A DNA stretch of 64,000 bases from Saccharicrinis sp963677345 (GTDB lineage: Bacteria > Bacteroidota > Bacteroidia > Bacteroidales > Marinilabiliaceae), in assembly GCA_963677345.2 (NCBI GenBank), contig CAXXLC010000014.1:149128-213127 (forward strand). Reading direction: 5' to 3'. This document shows, in pieces, positions 8,208-18,400 of this stretch (within the stretch, counting starts at the first letter, position 1; every line of letters begins with the position of its first letter). The notes below the pieces were generated by a model. That model made no database searches. It saw only the letters and a list, made by a program, of their open reading frames with translations, and had not been told where the DNA came from. The position numbers and the translations under genes were made by a program.

Positions 8208-9776
8208 TTAAGAAAAGGTCAATCCTAATTCCTGAAAATAGCCGTTAATTTCAACGTCCAATTCTGAGCGTTTGGCTTCCAGTATTTTAATTTCCTGCAT
8301 TACCGCATTAATATCCACAGGCTCTTCCTCTTCAAATGTATCAACATAGCGAGGAATGTTTAGGTTATAATCGTTCTCTGCAATCTCTTCTAAAGACGCA
8401 AGGTAGGAGTACTTATCAATGGCTTCACGATTTCGATAGGTGGTTACAATTTTCTCAACATCACAATCCCTCAATTCATTTTGATTACCAACTTTAATAA
8501 AGTGGTCATCGCCACTGGCATCAATAAATACCACATTGTCATCAACTTCACGGCACTTTTTAAATACCAAAATACAGGTTGGTATAGATGTTCCGTAGAA
8601 AATATTGGCAGGTAAGCCTATTACAGCATCAAGATAATTGCGGTCTTCAATTAAATATCTGCGAATAACACCTTCGGCTGCACCACGAAACAAAACTCCG
8701 TGAGGTAATACTGTAGCCATTGTTCCGTTATCGGCCAATTGGTGAACCATGTGGGTAACAAAGGCATAATCAGCTTTAGTTTTTGGTGCCAATTTGCCGT
8801 ATTGACTAAAACGTTCATCGGTGCTGTTCAATGGATTATTATCGCTTTTCCAATGAGCTGAGAATGGGGGATTAGCAACCACAGCCTCAAAACGCTTGTC
8901 GAGATGTTGTGGGTTTTCTAAAGTATCTTCCTGACGAATATCGAAATTGCGGTAATGAACATCGTGCAAAATCATGTTCATACGAGCCAAGTTATACGTG
9001 GTTCGGTTAAGCTCCTGTCCGTAGTATTCGTCAACAACTTCAACCTCTTTAGCTACACGTAATAGCAAAGAACCCGAACCGCATGTAGGGTCATAAACAG
9101 ATTTTAACTTCTTTTTTCCACTGGTAACAATCTTTGCCAGTATTTTAGATACTTGTTGGGGTGTATAAAATTCTCCGGCTGATTTTCCGGCTCCGGCAGC
9201 AAATTTTGCAATTAAATATTCGTAAGCATCTCCCAATACATCAGAATCAACATCCTGTAGTTTAAAATCAATTTTGTCGAGATGATTCAATATTTTAACT
9301 ATAATTTCATTTCTTGCTCCAACAGTTCTTCCAATCTTTGTTGACGTTAAATCCAAATCTTCGAATAAAGCCGTGAAATCGTCCTCCGATTCAGTTCCCA
9401 TTGTACTTTGTTCAATGTGATTCATCACGGCTTGCAAGTCTTCTATAATATAGTTGCTTTCACTTTCGGTATCAGCATTCCCTTTTTTAGCCAGTTCAGA
9501 AAATAACTCTTTAGGTTTTAAAAAGTAACCTAGTTTCAAAAGCGATTCCTCTTTTATGGCTTCTAAGGTTTCGGTATCAGTTACTTTTATATAATCGGTT
9601 ATCTTTTCTCCTTCAAGTAATTCATTGGCATATAAGTATTGTTTTTCACTCAGGTACTTATAAAAGATAAAACCGAGAATATAATCCCGGTAATCATCCG
9701 CACTAATCTTGCCTCTTAATAAATTGGCAATACCCCAAAGTTGGGCTTCTAATAATTTCTTCTGGTCTTCTGACAT
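8208..9776 (-). CDS. hsdM: Type I restriction-modification DNA methyltransferase (HsdM)
   Basis: A 522-residue N6-adenine methyltransferase subunit that, with HsdS, methylates the host site and forms the core of the restriction complex. The N-terminal helical HsdM_N domain spans about residues 8-160. The S-adenosylmethionine motif DPTCGSGS is at 229-236 and the catalytic NPPF motif at 302-305. Length and motif order (SAM motif before NPPF) are those of the gamma class. It is the first intact gene of the operon that continues with the RhuM-like gene and hsdS. Methylation specificity will follow whichever hsdS allele is in place. Confidence 0.95.
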   Translation of the reverse strand: MSEDQKKLLEAQLWGIANLLRGKISADDYRDYILGFIFYKYLSEKQYLYANELLEGEKITDYIKVTDTETLEAIKEESLLKLGYFLKPKELFSELAKKGNADTESESNYIIEDLQAVMNHIEQSTMGTESEDDFTALFEDLDLTSTKIGRTVGARNEIIVKILNHLDKIDFKLQDVDSDVLGDAYEYLIAKFAAGAGKSAGEFYTPQQVSKILAKIVTSGKKKLKSVYDPTCGSGSLLLRVAKEVEVVDEYYGQELNRTTYNLARMNMILHDVHYRNFDIRQEDTLENPQHLDKRFEAVVANPPFSAHWKSDNNPLNSTDERFSQYGKLAPKTKADYAFVTHMVHQLADNGTMATVLPHGVLFRGAAEGVIRRYLIEDRNYLDAVIGLPANIFYGTSIPTCILVFKKCREVDDNVVFIDASGDDHFIKVGNQNELRDCDVEKIVTTYRNREAIDKYSYLASLEEIAENDYNLNIPRYVDTFEEEEPVDINAVMQEIKILEAKRSELDVEINGYFQELGLTFS

Positions 9777-9808
9777 ATTGTATTTTTCTTAAAATCAGTC
9801 TAAAATAT

Positions 9809-10396
9809 TTATTCTTTATCACGGTTTTCAATAAGCCTTTTAGCAGTAATTGTAAATTGATGCAATTTTTTGGCTAGAAGCTCTTTGGGTAAATGTTGGG
9901 TTATGTATTCGGCAACCTTTATGTTTGCTTTATCTAATTGAAGAAGCTCTATTTATTCCTGGTTTCCTTCAGCTTGCAGAGTACGTGTACTCCAGTTTTC
10001 AATACGACACATCTGTGCATAAAACTCACGTTCTAAGTCTGTTTTGAGATAGATAATTGATTTAAAATGTGACCAGCTCAATTGTCTCCACAGTGCAGAG
10101 ACAATTTCAACATCCGGAAAAGTCTCTACAAAGTGGAGACAATGTCTTAATTGCTTTTCACTCCAGCCTTTACCATATTCCAATGTTAATTTTGCACTCA
10201 GTGCATACAAAATCTGTTTTCCGTAATCAGCTCGCTTATTTTTGAGTATATCTTCTTTAATTCGCTTACCTATATTCCAGTACGTAGCAGTTATACCAAT
10301 GTTCACAGCCTGTGCTACCTGCTGTTTTTCATGGTCAATTAACTGTTTTATATCTGCAAATAGATTGCTGTTTATATCTAACTTGTCTTCTGACAT
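9809..10396 (-). pseudogene. DUF1016/YhcG-type nuclease remnant, internally deleted
   Basis: The open frame 9953-10396 encodes a normal DUF1016 N-terminal domain (residues 1-140, including YWNIGKRI, YGKGWSEKQLRHC and WSHFKSIIYLK). It then stops right after the WSTRTLQ motif that normally leads into the C-terminal nuclease domain. Continuing in the same frame past the TAA, 9809-9949 encodes ELLQLDKANIKVAEYIT and onward to RLIENRDKE, which resembles the very end of full-length family members. The roughly 170 residues in between, with the PD-(D/E)XK nuclease, are missing. The gene is thus a deletion remnant with one stop codon. Full-length homologues often accompany type I restriction genes. Confidence 0.75.
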
Positions 10397-10540
10397 ATTT
10401 TGTTTTTTATCTATTTATCAATTGCCTGTTTCATCTGTCTTTATTTGTTTTGATTTCTGAATGTTCAAAAAAAATAAAGACATTCAGGAACTCACATAAA
10501 TTTTAATTATTCAGAGGTTTAAATCTGGAATCATTAAATT

Positions 10541-10896
10541 TCATGTTCGTTTCATTATTTCTCTAATCCATACCGGAGCTAATGCAATATCGTGTTGCAG
10601 CACTTTTGGGTCTTCTTTATGTAAAAGGGCATTAATTTTACGGAGTTCCACCTCGGTGGCTTTATCTTTACCTATTTCACGCAAAGCCAGTATAACCAAA
10701 GAGCTGATTTTACCTTTTGCTTTAAGATTTTTAGGAGTGGTTCTTTTTAGTTTTATGGTTCTTTTTCTTTTAAGTTTTGCAAAGCTTTTCGTATTGATTC
10801 TGCCGAACCTCTATGGCTAAAATCATCAGAAAATAATAGATAACCTTTGGGTTTTGACTTAATAGTCTTTTCTATCTTAAATTCAATACTTTGCAT
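10541..10896 (-). pseudogene. AbiEi/DUF6088-type antitoxin remnant
   Basis: Translation from the ATG at 10896 gives MQSIEFKIEKTIKSKPKG and then a winged-helix-like segment (SDDFSHRGSAESIRKALQNL) before a stop. In another frame the sequence resumes with KLKRTTPKNLKAKGKIS and ends with HDIALAPVWIREIMKRT, the typical C-terminus of DUF6088/AbiEi-like antitoxins. The central 70 or so residues are absent and the two parts are out of frame. No partner AbiEii-type toxin is next to it. I infer a decayed toxin-antitoxin locus in the same island as the restriction operon. It is too short and broken to be functional. Confidence 0.65.
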
Positions 10897-10957
10897 GTTT
10901 ATTGCATGAGAAATATTTCACAAATATAGAATAAATATGTGAAGCAGAAATTCTCAG

Positions 10958-11716
10958 TTATTGTAAATCCAGAAAGTCATCAAAAAAAGCCAAAGGATAC
11001 TTGTTTTTAGGTAGCAGTATTTTATGCTTCATAAATTCGGAGATATTAACAGTGGTATCTTTGAAATCGGTATTAAGTTCATTTATTATCTCCTGCCAAG
11101 TTTGCTCACCGTATGTTAGATGCTGAGTTTCGCCTTGGTCATCGAGATGTACGACTGCTGTTCCTCCAATTAAGGTATGAAGCTCAAAAACCTCTTTGCG
11201 ATATTCATAGAGAGAATCTAAATTGCCCTCCAAATATCCATCCGGTTCCATAAAGTTTCGGCAAAAAGACCACCAACGACTGTTATAATTACTATGCCAA
11301 TTATGAAACGTATCATTGTCAATTGTTCCATAATCAATTTCGTTCTGAATATCCCGGAATTCATAGCTAACGCCTTTCTTGGCAGATTCAAATTCAGAAG
11401 CTATTGAACTACCGTTTGAAAAACATGGAAGTTTTATGTAATTATCTCCGTGCTTTTTAAGTATTTCATGCGCCTGATAGAATTCATCACTAAGCCAAAT
11501 CGTTGTTTTTGAGTTGGGATAAGGGATAGTTCCTAAGATTATATTCTCGTAAGAAGGTTCGAACTCATTGCCATCAATATCAATCCAGAATTGATGGTAA
11601 TACCCATAATCCACATTGGCTTTAAACCTTTTAGAAAGGTCTAAAGCCAGGGATTTTACATTTCGTATATCCAATTTATGATTTCCTATCGTACTAACAT
11701 CATGTCCCATAAGCAA
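10958..11716 (-). CDS. Hypothetical protein, 252 residues
   Basis: I do not recognise a family. The protein is acidic and soluble, with no signal peptide or membrane segment, and is rich in aromatic residues (RWWSFCRNFMEPDGY, YGYYHQFWIDIDG). A second Met two codons in (MGHDVST) is an equally good start. It lies alone on the minus strand between the decayed antitoxin and the mannan locus, with no nearby partner. Its place in the accessory island hints at a defence or immunity-type role, but nothing in the sequence supports a specific function. The composition looks like its neighbours. Confidence 0.6.
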   Translation of the reverse strand: MLMGHDVSTIGNHKLDIRNVKSLALDLSKRFKANVDYGYYHQFWIDIDGNEFEPSYENIILGTIPYPNSKTTIWLSDEFYQAHEILKKHGDNYIKLPCFSNGSSIASEFESAKKGVSYEFRDIQNEIDYGTIDNDTFHNWHSNYNSRWWSFCRNFMEPDGYLEGNLDSLYEYRKEVFELHTLIGGTAVVHLDDQGETQHLTYGEQTWQEIINELNTDFKDTTVNISEFMKHKILLPKNKYPLAFFDDFLDLQ

Positions 11717-11959
11717 TACGTACTATTCAAGAGTTGAACCATCCGCAAAAAGAATCTTTCCAGGTTTCCAAACTAATTTAATTTGTTTCAGGTTTTTAGA
11801 TTTCAATATTAGTACGGTCAGAAAGTTGCTCGTACACATTAAAACAAAAGTATGTTCATTTAGCTATTTAAACTAATAATTCCTTTCATTTCTGGAATCA
11901 ACGTTATCTTAAGGGTGAACAAAAGAAAAACCTCCCCATTGGAGAGGTTTTGGATGATC

Positions 11960-14234
11960 TTATTTCAATGAAAATCCACTTTCTAATCCTTCCTGAGAAT
12001 TAGTGCCGATCCATACTTTAAAATCACCTGGTTCAACATCCCATTTGCCTTGCGCTGTATAGTAAATTAAATCGCTCTTTGTGATTGTGAAGGATACCTC
12101 TTGACTTTCGCCAGGATTTAACTCTACTTGTTGAAAGCCCTTAAGTTCTTTTACTGGTCGGGCAATGCTTCCAAATAAATCCTGGATATAAAGTTGAACT
12201 GTTTCTTTGCCCTTAAATTTACCGGTATTTTTAATGTCTGCCGATATTTTAATGCTGCCATCCTGAGTTAATTCTGTAGTGCTCAGCTTAATATTCGAAT
12301 ATTCAAAGGAAGTATAACTTAAACCATATCCAAATGGGAATAAAGGTGTTTTATCTGAATCTGTATAATGCGACCAAAACACATTGTTATCTGTATTTAC
12401 CTGGCGACCAGTGCTGAAATGGTTATAATAAATAGGGCATTGGCCTACGGCTTTAGGAAATGTTACCGGTAATTTACCCGAAGGGTTGTAATCGCCAAAT
12501 AAAACATCGGCAATGGCATTTCCTGCTTCTGAACCTAAATGCCATGTTTCAAGAATAGCTTGTGCTTTTTCTGTGATATCATTAATAACCAAAGGGCGTC
12601 CATTCATCAGAACAACCACGATGTTTTTATTTACCTTATAAACGGCATCAAAAAGTTGTTGCTGAACGCCTTTTAACTCAATATTGGTTTGGCTGCGACC
12701 TTCGCCGGTCTGGAAGCAATTTTCACCTAGAGCCATTACTACAACATCAACTGTTTTAGCAAGATTAACAGCATCTTTAATTCCACTTAAATCATTATTG
12801 TTAAATTTGAGTTCATCAATAAACTTTGGTGTGTTGGTTACAAACTCCGGTCCTTTAGCATATTTTACCAGCTTATTGTTATAAACTACATTGTTTATTC
12901 CTTCTACTAATGAAACGGCAGAACCTGTTACAGCCTGTGCTCTCCAGCTACCTAAAGGCGAATCCTTATCATTAGCCAGTGCTCCAATAATCCCAATCTT
13001 TTGTTTGTTTTTGTGTAAAGGAAGCGTTTGTTGATTGTTTTTAAGCAAAACAATACTTTTTCGAGCCAGATTCCTGGCAATTTCAAGATGATCCTGCGAA
13101 AGCTGTTCTTCCTCTTTTTCTTTATTGCAATATTTATAAGGATCTTCAAATAATCCCAATTCATATTTAATTTTTAATACACGACGAACAGCTTCGTCAA
13201 TGGTAGCTTCTGAAACTTTTCCCTCTTCAACCAATTGTTTAAGGTTAAGGATGTAGCAATCACTTTCCATATCCATGTCCGTTCCTGCATTAATAGCCAG
13301 GTATGCAGCTTCTTTTTTATTTGCAGCCACACCGTGATTTATTATCTCGCCAATGGAGTTCCAGTCTGAAATAACAAAGCCATCAAACTGCCATTCGCCT
13401 TTTAAAATATCTCTTAAAAGATGGTGGTTTGATGTAGAAGGAATGCCTCCAATGATATTAAAAGAGTTCATGATAGTACTTACACCTGCATCAACAGCTG
13501 CCTTGAAAGGGGGGTAGAACGATATTTTGAAGAGTGTGTTCTGTGATTTCCACGGTGTTGTAATCCAGTCCGCTTTCAGCAAAACCATATGCAGCAAAGT
13601 GTTTGGCGCAAGCTGCAACCGTTCTTGTGCTATTTAAACTATCACCTTGAAAACCCTTAATCTGGGCAGCAGCCATGATGGAACCTAAATAGGGATCTTC
13701 ACCGGCGCCTTCCATCACGCGTCCCCATCTGGCATCGCGCGAAATGTCGATCATTGGTGCGAAAGTCCAGTGGATACCTGATGCTGCAGCTTCTTTAGCT
13801 GCGATTTCACAACTTTGCCTGGCTACCGCTGCATCCCAACTGGAAGCAGTTGCCAAAGGAATTGGCATCATGGTTTTGTATCCATGAACCACATCATAGC
13901 CAAAAATCATAGGTATGCCTAATCGGCTGTTTTCAACGGCCAGTTGTTGAGCTTTTTGTGTAGCTTCGGCACCAGTTACGTTTAACATTGACCCAACCAT
14001 ACCGCTTTTTATCATTTCCAGTTGATTTTGCTGATCTTTTCCCTCAGGCACAGGACCCGTCATTTCCCAACTACTGGTATATTGGTTTAGCTGACCAATC
14101 TTCTCATCCAGTGTCATCTTTAATAAAAGTTCATCCACCTTCTTGTCTGTGCTATCTAAAACTTTAGTTTGATGTGCAGAATTGCAGCTTGCTATAAATG
14201 CAGCTATGAATCCAGCTAATATTATTTTTTTCAT
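11960..14234 (-). pseudogene. GH3 beta-glucosidase/beta-glycosidase, one frameshift
   Basis: A lipoprotein-type signal (ends FIASC at residue 16) is followed by the GH3 N-terminal barrel, the GH3 C-terminal domain with KHFAAYG upstream and GENCFQTGEGRS later, and a fibronectin-like end domain. The nucleophile aspartate is in VISDWNSIGE. The total of about 755 residues is normal for BglX-type enzymes. The reading frame breaks near 13505: the N-terminal frame ends NIVLPPFQGSC, the next resumes PPFKAAVDAG. One extra base in the C6/T3 run on the coding strand explains it, so this may be a sequencing error. In the mannan locus it probably removes terminal glucose or mannose in the periplasm. Confidence 0.88.
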
Positions 14235-14254
14235 TTATGTAGATTTTTCAATTT

Positions 14255-14302
14255 AAAAGCCCCCTCTAACTCCCCCAATAGGGGAGAATTGATTTACAGC
14301 TT
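14255..14302 (-). repeat. Dispersed 48-bp palindromic repeat, copy 1
   Basis: Intergenic element that reads, in the minus direction, AAGCTGTAAATC, then a palindromic CTCCCC...GGGGAG core, then GTTAGAGGGGGCTTT. Four more copies are in the window (16042, 33085, 43657, 46447). Located just upstream of the GH3 gene. Confidence 0.85.
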
Positions 14303-14453
14303 GGTTATAAACGCTGTCAGGTCTTAAATCGTTATTTTCTTTCTCACTACTAATTTCTCACTATTTACTGCTTATAATTCTACTGATCTACTGATCTAAT
14401 GACCTAATGACCTAACAACCTAACTTTTAACTTTCGACTTTCAACTATTTGTT

Positions 14454-15563
14454 TTATTCCCATTTCATCAAATCTTTAATAAATCCGGTTAATTCCTGAG
14501 CTATCAATTGATGTTCTTCCAGTGTAGGATGGTAATCGCAACCATCAACATAACTTCTTGAAAAGAAAAACGAAAATACACTTTTATCACCTTCATTGTT
14601 CAGGTACTTAACTATTGAGCTTAAGTAATTTTTAAGTACAGGAGTTAAGGTGTTATCACCCATTGGACTGCTCATGCATACCATTGTAGCAGAAGGGTAT
14701 TTATCTCTAAGGGAGTGAATGAAATCCACATAGGCAGAGCAAAATAAGGTTGAATCCTGCACTCCGTCGTTTTGGCCAAGGCAAATTGTTACCACATCGG
14801 GTTGATAGTTTAAAAAATCCCATTCTATTTGATTTGATCGAAGATTTACCTTGTCGTAAACTTGCGGCATTAGTATATTCATTTCGCAACAACTGTGAAC
14901 CATTCCAATACCTGAAACGGAAGTTAATATCCATTGTGCGTTAAGGGCTCTTGCAGTTAGTGGGCCATAAGCCATATAGGCATTGTGTTTGTCGTACCAT
15001 TCGCCCGAATCGCAAGGCATAACAGAAGTATCCATACCTGTTCCACAAGTAATAGAGTTACCATAGAATTCTATTTTTCTATCGGGTAAACAATCCGGTT
15101 TATGTAATTTGTTACACTGAATACCTGCAATTTCAATATAGCCCATCCCTGATTCTGTAGATTTACATATTGTAACACTGTGTTTTCCGGGAGGTACTTT
15201 TTCACCGATATTGATTTTATTTACTTTTTCATTTAGTTTAATTCTGTCGATGATTTTGTTATCAATATTAAGGGATATGTAGTTATGTGTGTTTTTATAA
15301 GGAATCTCATCATTGATGGTGATGATGCAGGAATCGCCTTCGTAATTAAATTGAAGGTAAACGCCGGGAGCCCAGAATCTTGGCAGATCAGGGGTTGTGA
15401 ATACTATTCGTCCTACGTAATTTATATTGGGATTATTGGCAGAATAAAACTTAGTAGGCTCTCTTTTTGATGTGCAACTAAATAGAAAAACAGTTAAAAT
15501 CAAGGCAATTACAGGCCTGAATATTATATTTAGTCGGTTGTTTGTTATTTTATGTTCTGACAT
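14454..15563 (-). CDS. CE2-family acetyl esterase (SGNH fold), lipoprotein
   Basis: 369 residues with a lipoprotein signal (VFLFSCTSK). The N-terminal jelly-roll domain (about 30-150) and C-terminal SGNH hydrolase domain match carbohydrate esterase family 2. The nucleophile serine is in EFYGNSITCGTG (block I), GQND forms block III, and DYHPT carries the catalytic histidine (block V). CE2 enzymes remove acetyl groups from mannan, glucomannan or xylan; beside mannanases, acetylated mannan is the likely substrate. It lies between GH27 and GH3 on the same strand, after a 530-bp repeat-filled gap, so it may have its own promoter. No disruption seen. Confidence 0.85.
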   Translation of the reverse strand: MSEHKITNNRLNIIFRPVIALILTVFLFSCTSKREPTKFYSANNPNINYVGRIVFTTPDLPRFWAPGVYLQFNYEGDSCIITINDEIPYKNTHNYISLNIDNKIIDRIKLNEKVNKINIGEKVPPGKHSVTICKSTESGMGYIEIAGIQCNKLHKPDCLPDRKIEFYGNSITCGTGMDTSVMPCDSGEWYDKHNAYMAYGPLTARALNAQWILTSVSGIGMVHSCCEMNILMPQVYDKVNLRSNQIEWDFLNYQPDVVTICLGQNDGVQDSTLFCSAYVDFIHSLRDKYPSATMVCMSSPMGDNTLTPVLKNYLSSIVKYLNNEGDKSVFSFFFSRSYVDGCDYHPTLEEHQLIAQELTGFIKDLMKWE

Positions 15564-15569
15564 TTTTAT

Positions 15570-16040
15570 TTCAAATTTAAATACTGATGCGATATAAAAT
15601 CAAAGTTGTTGACCACGGAGATCACAAAGGCGCTTCGCTTCATCACGGAGATCACGGAGACAAAAAAAACTCTGTGCAACTCTGTGAAATTCCTTCAATA
15701 CCTTTGTGGTTAAACTACTATTATTCATTCTAATTTCAAATTTAATTACTGATGCGATATAAAATCAAAGTTGTTAACCACGGAGTTCACTGAGGCGCTT
15801 CGCTTCATCACGGAGATCATGGAGACAAAAAAACTCTGTGCAACTCTGTGAAATTCCTCCAATACCTTTGTGGTTAAACTACTGCTTCTCATTCTATTTT
15901 CAAATTTAATTACTGATGCGATATAAAATCAAAGTTGTTGACCACGGAGATCACAAAGGCGCTTCGCTTTATGACGAAGACAAAAAAAACTCTGTGCAAC
16001 TCTGTGAAATTTCTCCGATACCTCTGTGGTTTAAATTAAC
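15570..16040. repeat. Three tandem copies of a ~164-bp intergenic unit
   Basis: Units begin near 15570, 15734 and 15899, each with CAAATTTAA(T)TACTGATGCG followed by GATATAAAATCAAAGTTGTT. Each then carries ACCACGGAG and ends with a CCTTTGTGGTT-type segment that pairs imperfectly with it. Copies differ by a few substitutions and short gaps. The array fills the gap between the GH27 and CE2 genes; no gene is present there. Confidence 0.85.
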
Positions 16041-16041
16041 C

Positions 16042-16089
16042 AAGCTGTAAATCAATTCTCCCCCAATAGGGGGAGTTAGAGGGGGCTTT
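16042..16089 (+). repeat. Dispersed 48-bp palindromic repeat, copy 2
   Basis: Same element as at 14255, in opposite orientation, with core CTCCCCCAATAGGGGGAG. It ends three bases before the stop codon of the GH27 gene. Confidence 0.85.
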
Positions 16090-16092
16090 CTG

Positions 16093-17298
16093 TTACTTTT
16101 TAGTCAATCTAATCATTAGTACATCGTGCGAAGGAACTTCTGCCTTTAGGGCTTTCTTTGTTTTGCCTAATTTTTTCTTTGTCCATATGTCAAATAGTTC
16201 ATATGATGTTTCAGTAGCATTTAAATCTCGTTTAGTGAATTCATCATAAACTTTTGTTTTCCAATCAAATTCAATGGTCTTTGTTTTATATGAGCGGTTT
16301 AAAAAGCATACAGCCCAATCTCCTTTATCTAAAGGTTTAAACCATGTTTCCAGACTATCAGTTGATGAAAACTTAAATCCTTGAATTCCTAAAGAATCCT
16401 GGTTAACAGCAATCGCATCTTTGTTTGTTAGAATATCCAGTGTTTCCTGGCTCATTGAAACTAAATCATTTCCTGCAATAAGAGGAGAGGCTAACATACA
16501 CCACATTGAAAAATGAGCCCGATCTTCGTTTATAGTCATACCACCGTTACCAACTTCCATCATGTCAGGATCGTTCCAGTGTCCAGGGCCGGCAAATTCT
16601 CTTAAGCCGTCCTGCATATCTAAAATTTTCATTACACCCCAGCTGGACCATGTGCCATGATCTTCTTCGCAATCAAAACAATCGTAAATATCACCTGTTG
16701 TTCTCCATAGGTGGCCTACTTCGGCACCCCATTCCCAAGGTTTGTTATCGCCCCATTCGCATAAGCTAAAAACAACGGGGCGTTTTGCAGCATAAAGGGC
16801 ATCTCGCATGGTAGTGTATGCACCTATGGCATTAATATTTTCGGTATTACACCAGTCGTATTTTAAATAGTCAACGCCCCATTGAGCATAGGTTAATGCA
16901 TCCTGGTATTCATGTCCCCGGCTGCCAGGTTTGCCTGCGCATGTCTCTGCACCGGCACATGAATAAATACCAAATTTTAGTCCTTGAGAGTGAATATAGT
17001 CAATGGTTGCTTTCATACCAGAGGGAAAGTGTTCTTTGTTTTCCTGTATAAAACCTAAGCTGTCGCGATCTCCATGCCAGCAGTCATCAACAACGATGTA
17101 TTCGTAGCCAACATCTTTCATTCCTGAGCTGACCATAGCATCAGCAATGTCTTTAAGCATTTGTTCGCTCACGTTGCAGGCAAACTTGTTCCAGCTGTTC
17201 CATCCCATGGGAGGAGTTAGTGCCAGGTCTTCGAATTTTTGAGCCTTTGAAATAATGCCTATAATAAGCAGACTTAATAGTAGTAGATTTTTTTTCAT
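16093..17298 (-). CDS. GH27 alpha-galactosidase
   Basis: 401 residues with an N-terminal signal peptide (MKKNLLLLSLLIIGIISKAQ). The TIM barrel starts with LALTPPMGWNSWNKFAC, the GH27 hallmark. The nucleophile Asp is in DYLKYDWCN and the acid/base Asp in HWNDPDMMEVGN. A C-terminal beta domain follows (about 310-400). The enzyme removes alpha-1,6-galactose branches, fitting galactomannan as the target of this locus. It is followed on the same strand by CE2 and GH3 and preceded by the AraC regulator. Secretion to the periplasm is expected because no lipobox is seen. Frame and length are intact. Confidence 0.95.
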   Translation of the reverse strand: MKKNLLLLSLLIIGIISKAQKFEDLALTPPMGWNSWNKFACNVSEQMLKDIADAMVSSGMKDVGYEYIVVDDCWHGDRDSLGFIQENKEHFPSGMKATIDYIHSQGLKFGIYSCAGAETCAGKPGSRGHEYQDALTYAQWGVDYLKYDWCNTENINAIGAYTTMRDALYAAKRPVVFSLCEWGDNKPWEWGAEVGHLWRTTGDIYDCFDCEEDHGTWSSWGVMKILDMQDGLREFAGPGHWNDPDMMEVGNGGMTINEDRAHFSMWCMLASPLIAGNDLVSMSQETLDILTNKDAIAVNQDSLGIQGFKFSSTDSLETWFKPLDKGDWAVCFLNRSYKTKTIEFDWKTKVYDEFTKRDLNATETSYELFDIWTKKKLGKTKKALKAEVPSHDVLMIRLTKK

Positions 17299-17503
17299 GA
17301 TACTTGTTTCTGATTGTTATTTAATTTTTTTATAGTTGTATTGTTTTTCCTTATGTTGAGTTGTTAATTTGTCGAATTGTCAATTTGTTATCAACAAACA
17401 AATTCTATCCATCTAATGACCTATCGACCTTAAATCATCTTTCTCCCTGTTTCCTTCTCCTTTCTCCCTGTTCCCTTCTCCCTTTTCCTTGTTCCCCCTT
17501 TTG

Positions 17504-18382
17504 TTAGTACACATTTTTCAATCCATTAAAGTTATTTCTGAATTCAGAAGGAGTGGCGTCTTGTTTCTTTTTAAAAATCCGGTTAAAATTTGAAATGTTG
17601 TTAAAACCGCAATCATAACATATTTCACTAACACTCTTATTTGTTTCAATTAAAAGACGTGTGGCATAACCTAGTCTTATTTCGTTGACAAACTCAATAA
17701 AAGATTTTCCGGTACGTTGTTTTATAAAGCGGGTAAAAGAAACTGTTGACATATTTAATAACTGAGCAGCATCATCAAGTTTTATCTTGTTTTTGAAGTT
17801 CTCTAAGATAAAGTTATAAAGCTTTTCTATTTTCTCGCTGTTTTGGAAATCTTCTGACCTTTGAAATGAAATGTTGGTTAATAGTTTTTGATCTCTTGAT
17901 ATAGCTAAATCGTACAGTAAGGTTTGTAGTTCTATAAATGAATCAAAACCTCTTTTTTGGGTTAGTGACTTTATTTTTTCCTGTACTTGTTGTATGGTAG
18001 TTTCTGAAAAAGAAATGCCTCTGTTTGAGTGATCGAGCATTTCTTTTACTGGTTTTAAAATGTTTTTATTTAGTAAATCTTTACTGAACAGATCCCTGGG
18101 GAATTGAATGGTGATTTCATGTATTTGTTCGTTTTTATTGTTGTTGAAATCTTGCCATCCATGGTATAGGTTTGGGCCTATTAGTACTAATTCCAGCTTG
18201 TCAATCTCAAGAATATGATCACCTACGATTCTTTTTGCACCTTGAGCATTAATAATCAAATTTAATTCGTATTCGGTATGAAAATGAATCGGGAAATTAA
18301 AGTCTGATTTTAAACGATCGAATACCAAAAAACAATCCGATTCTTTTAGTGGCGTGATTTCTCTATGTGCTATTTCTTTCAT
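17504..18382 (-). CDS. AraC-family regulator of the mannan locus
   Basis: A cupin-like sensor domain (HFHTEYELNLIINAQG, near residues 35-50) and a C-terminal double helix-turn-helix (about 195-290, with LNMSTVSFTRFIKQRTGKSF and YDCGFNNISNFNRIFKK). I choose the ATG at 18382, not the upstream in-frame one at 18433, because 18401-18470 is a noncoding element shared with the region upstream of the first glycan-binding gene, at the same distance from the start. It diverges from susC and precedes GH27. I infer that it activates this locus in response to a mannan-derived sugar; no HTCS or anti-sigma system was found nearby. Confidence 0.88.
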   Translation of the reverse strand: MKEIAHREITPLKESDCFLVFDRLKSDFNFPIHFHTEYELNLIINAQGAKRIVGDHILEIDKLELVLIGPNLYHGWQDFNNNKNEQIHEITIQFPRDLFSKDLLNKNILKPVKEMLDHSNRGISFSETTIQQVQEKIKSLTQKRGFDSFIELQTLLYDLAISRDQKLLTNISFQRSEDFQNSEKIEKLYNFILENFKNKIKLDDAAQLLNMSTVSFTRFIKQRTGKSFIEFVNEIRLGYATRLLIETNKSVSEICYDCGFNNISNFNRIFKKKQDATPSEFRNNFNGLKNVY

Positions 18383-18400
18383 ATGATTATTTTTTCTTCC

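Noticed and set aside
15570..16040. A CRISPR array
   Set aside because: The repeat unit is about 164 bases with no short unique spacers, and there are no cas genes in the window.
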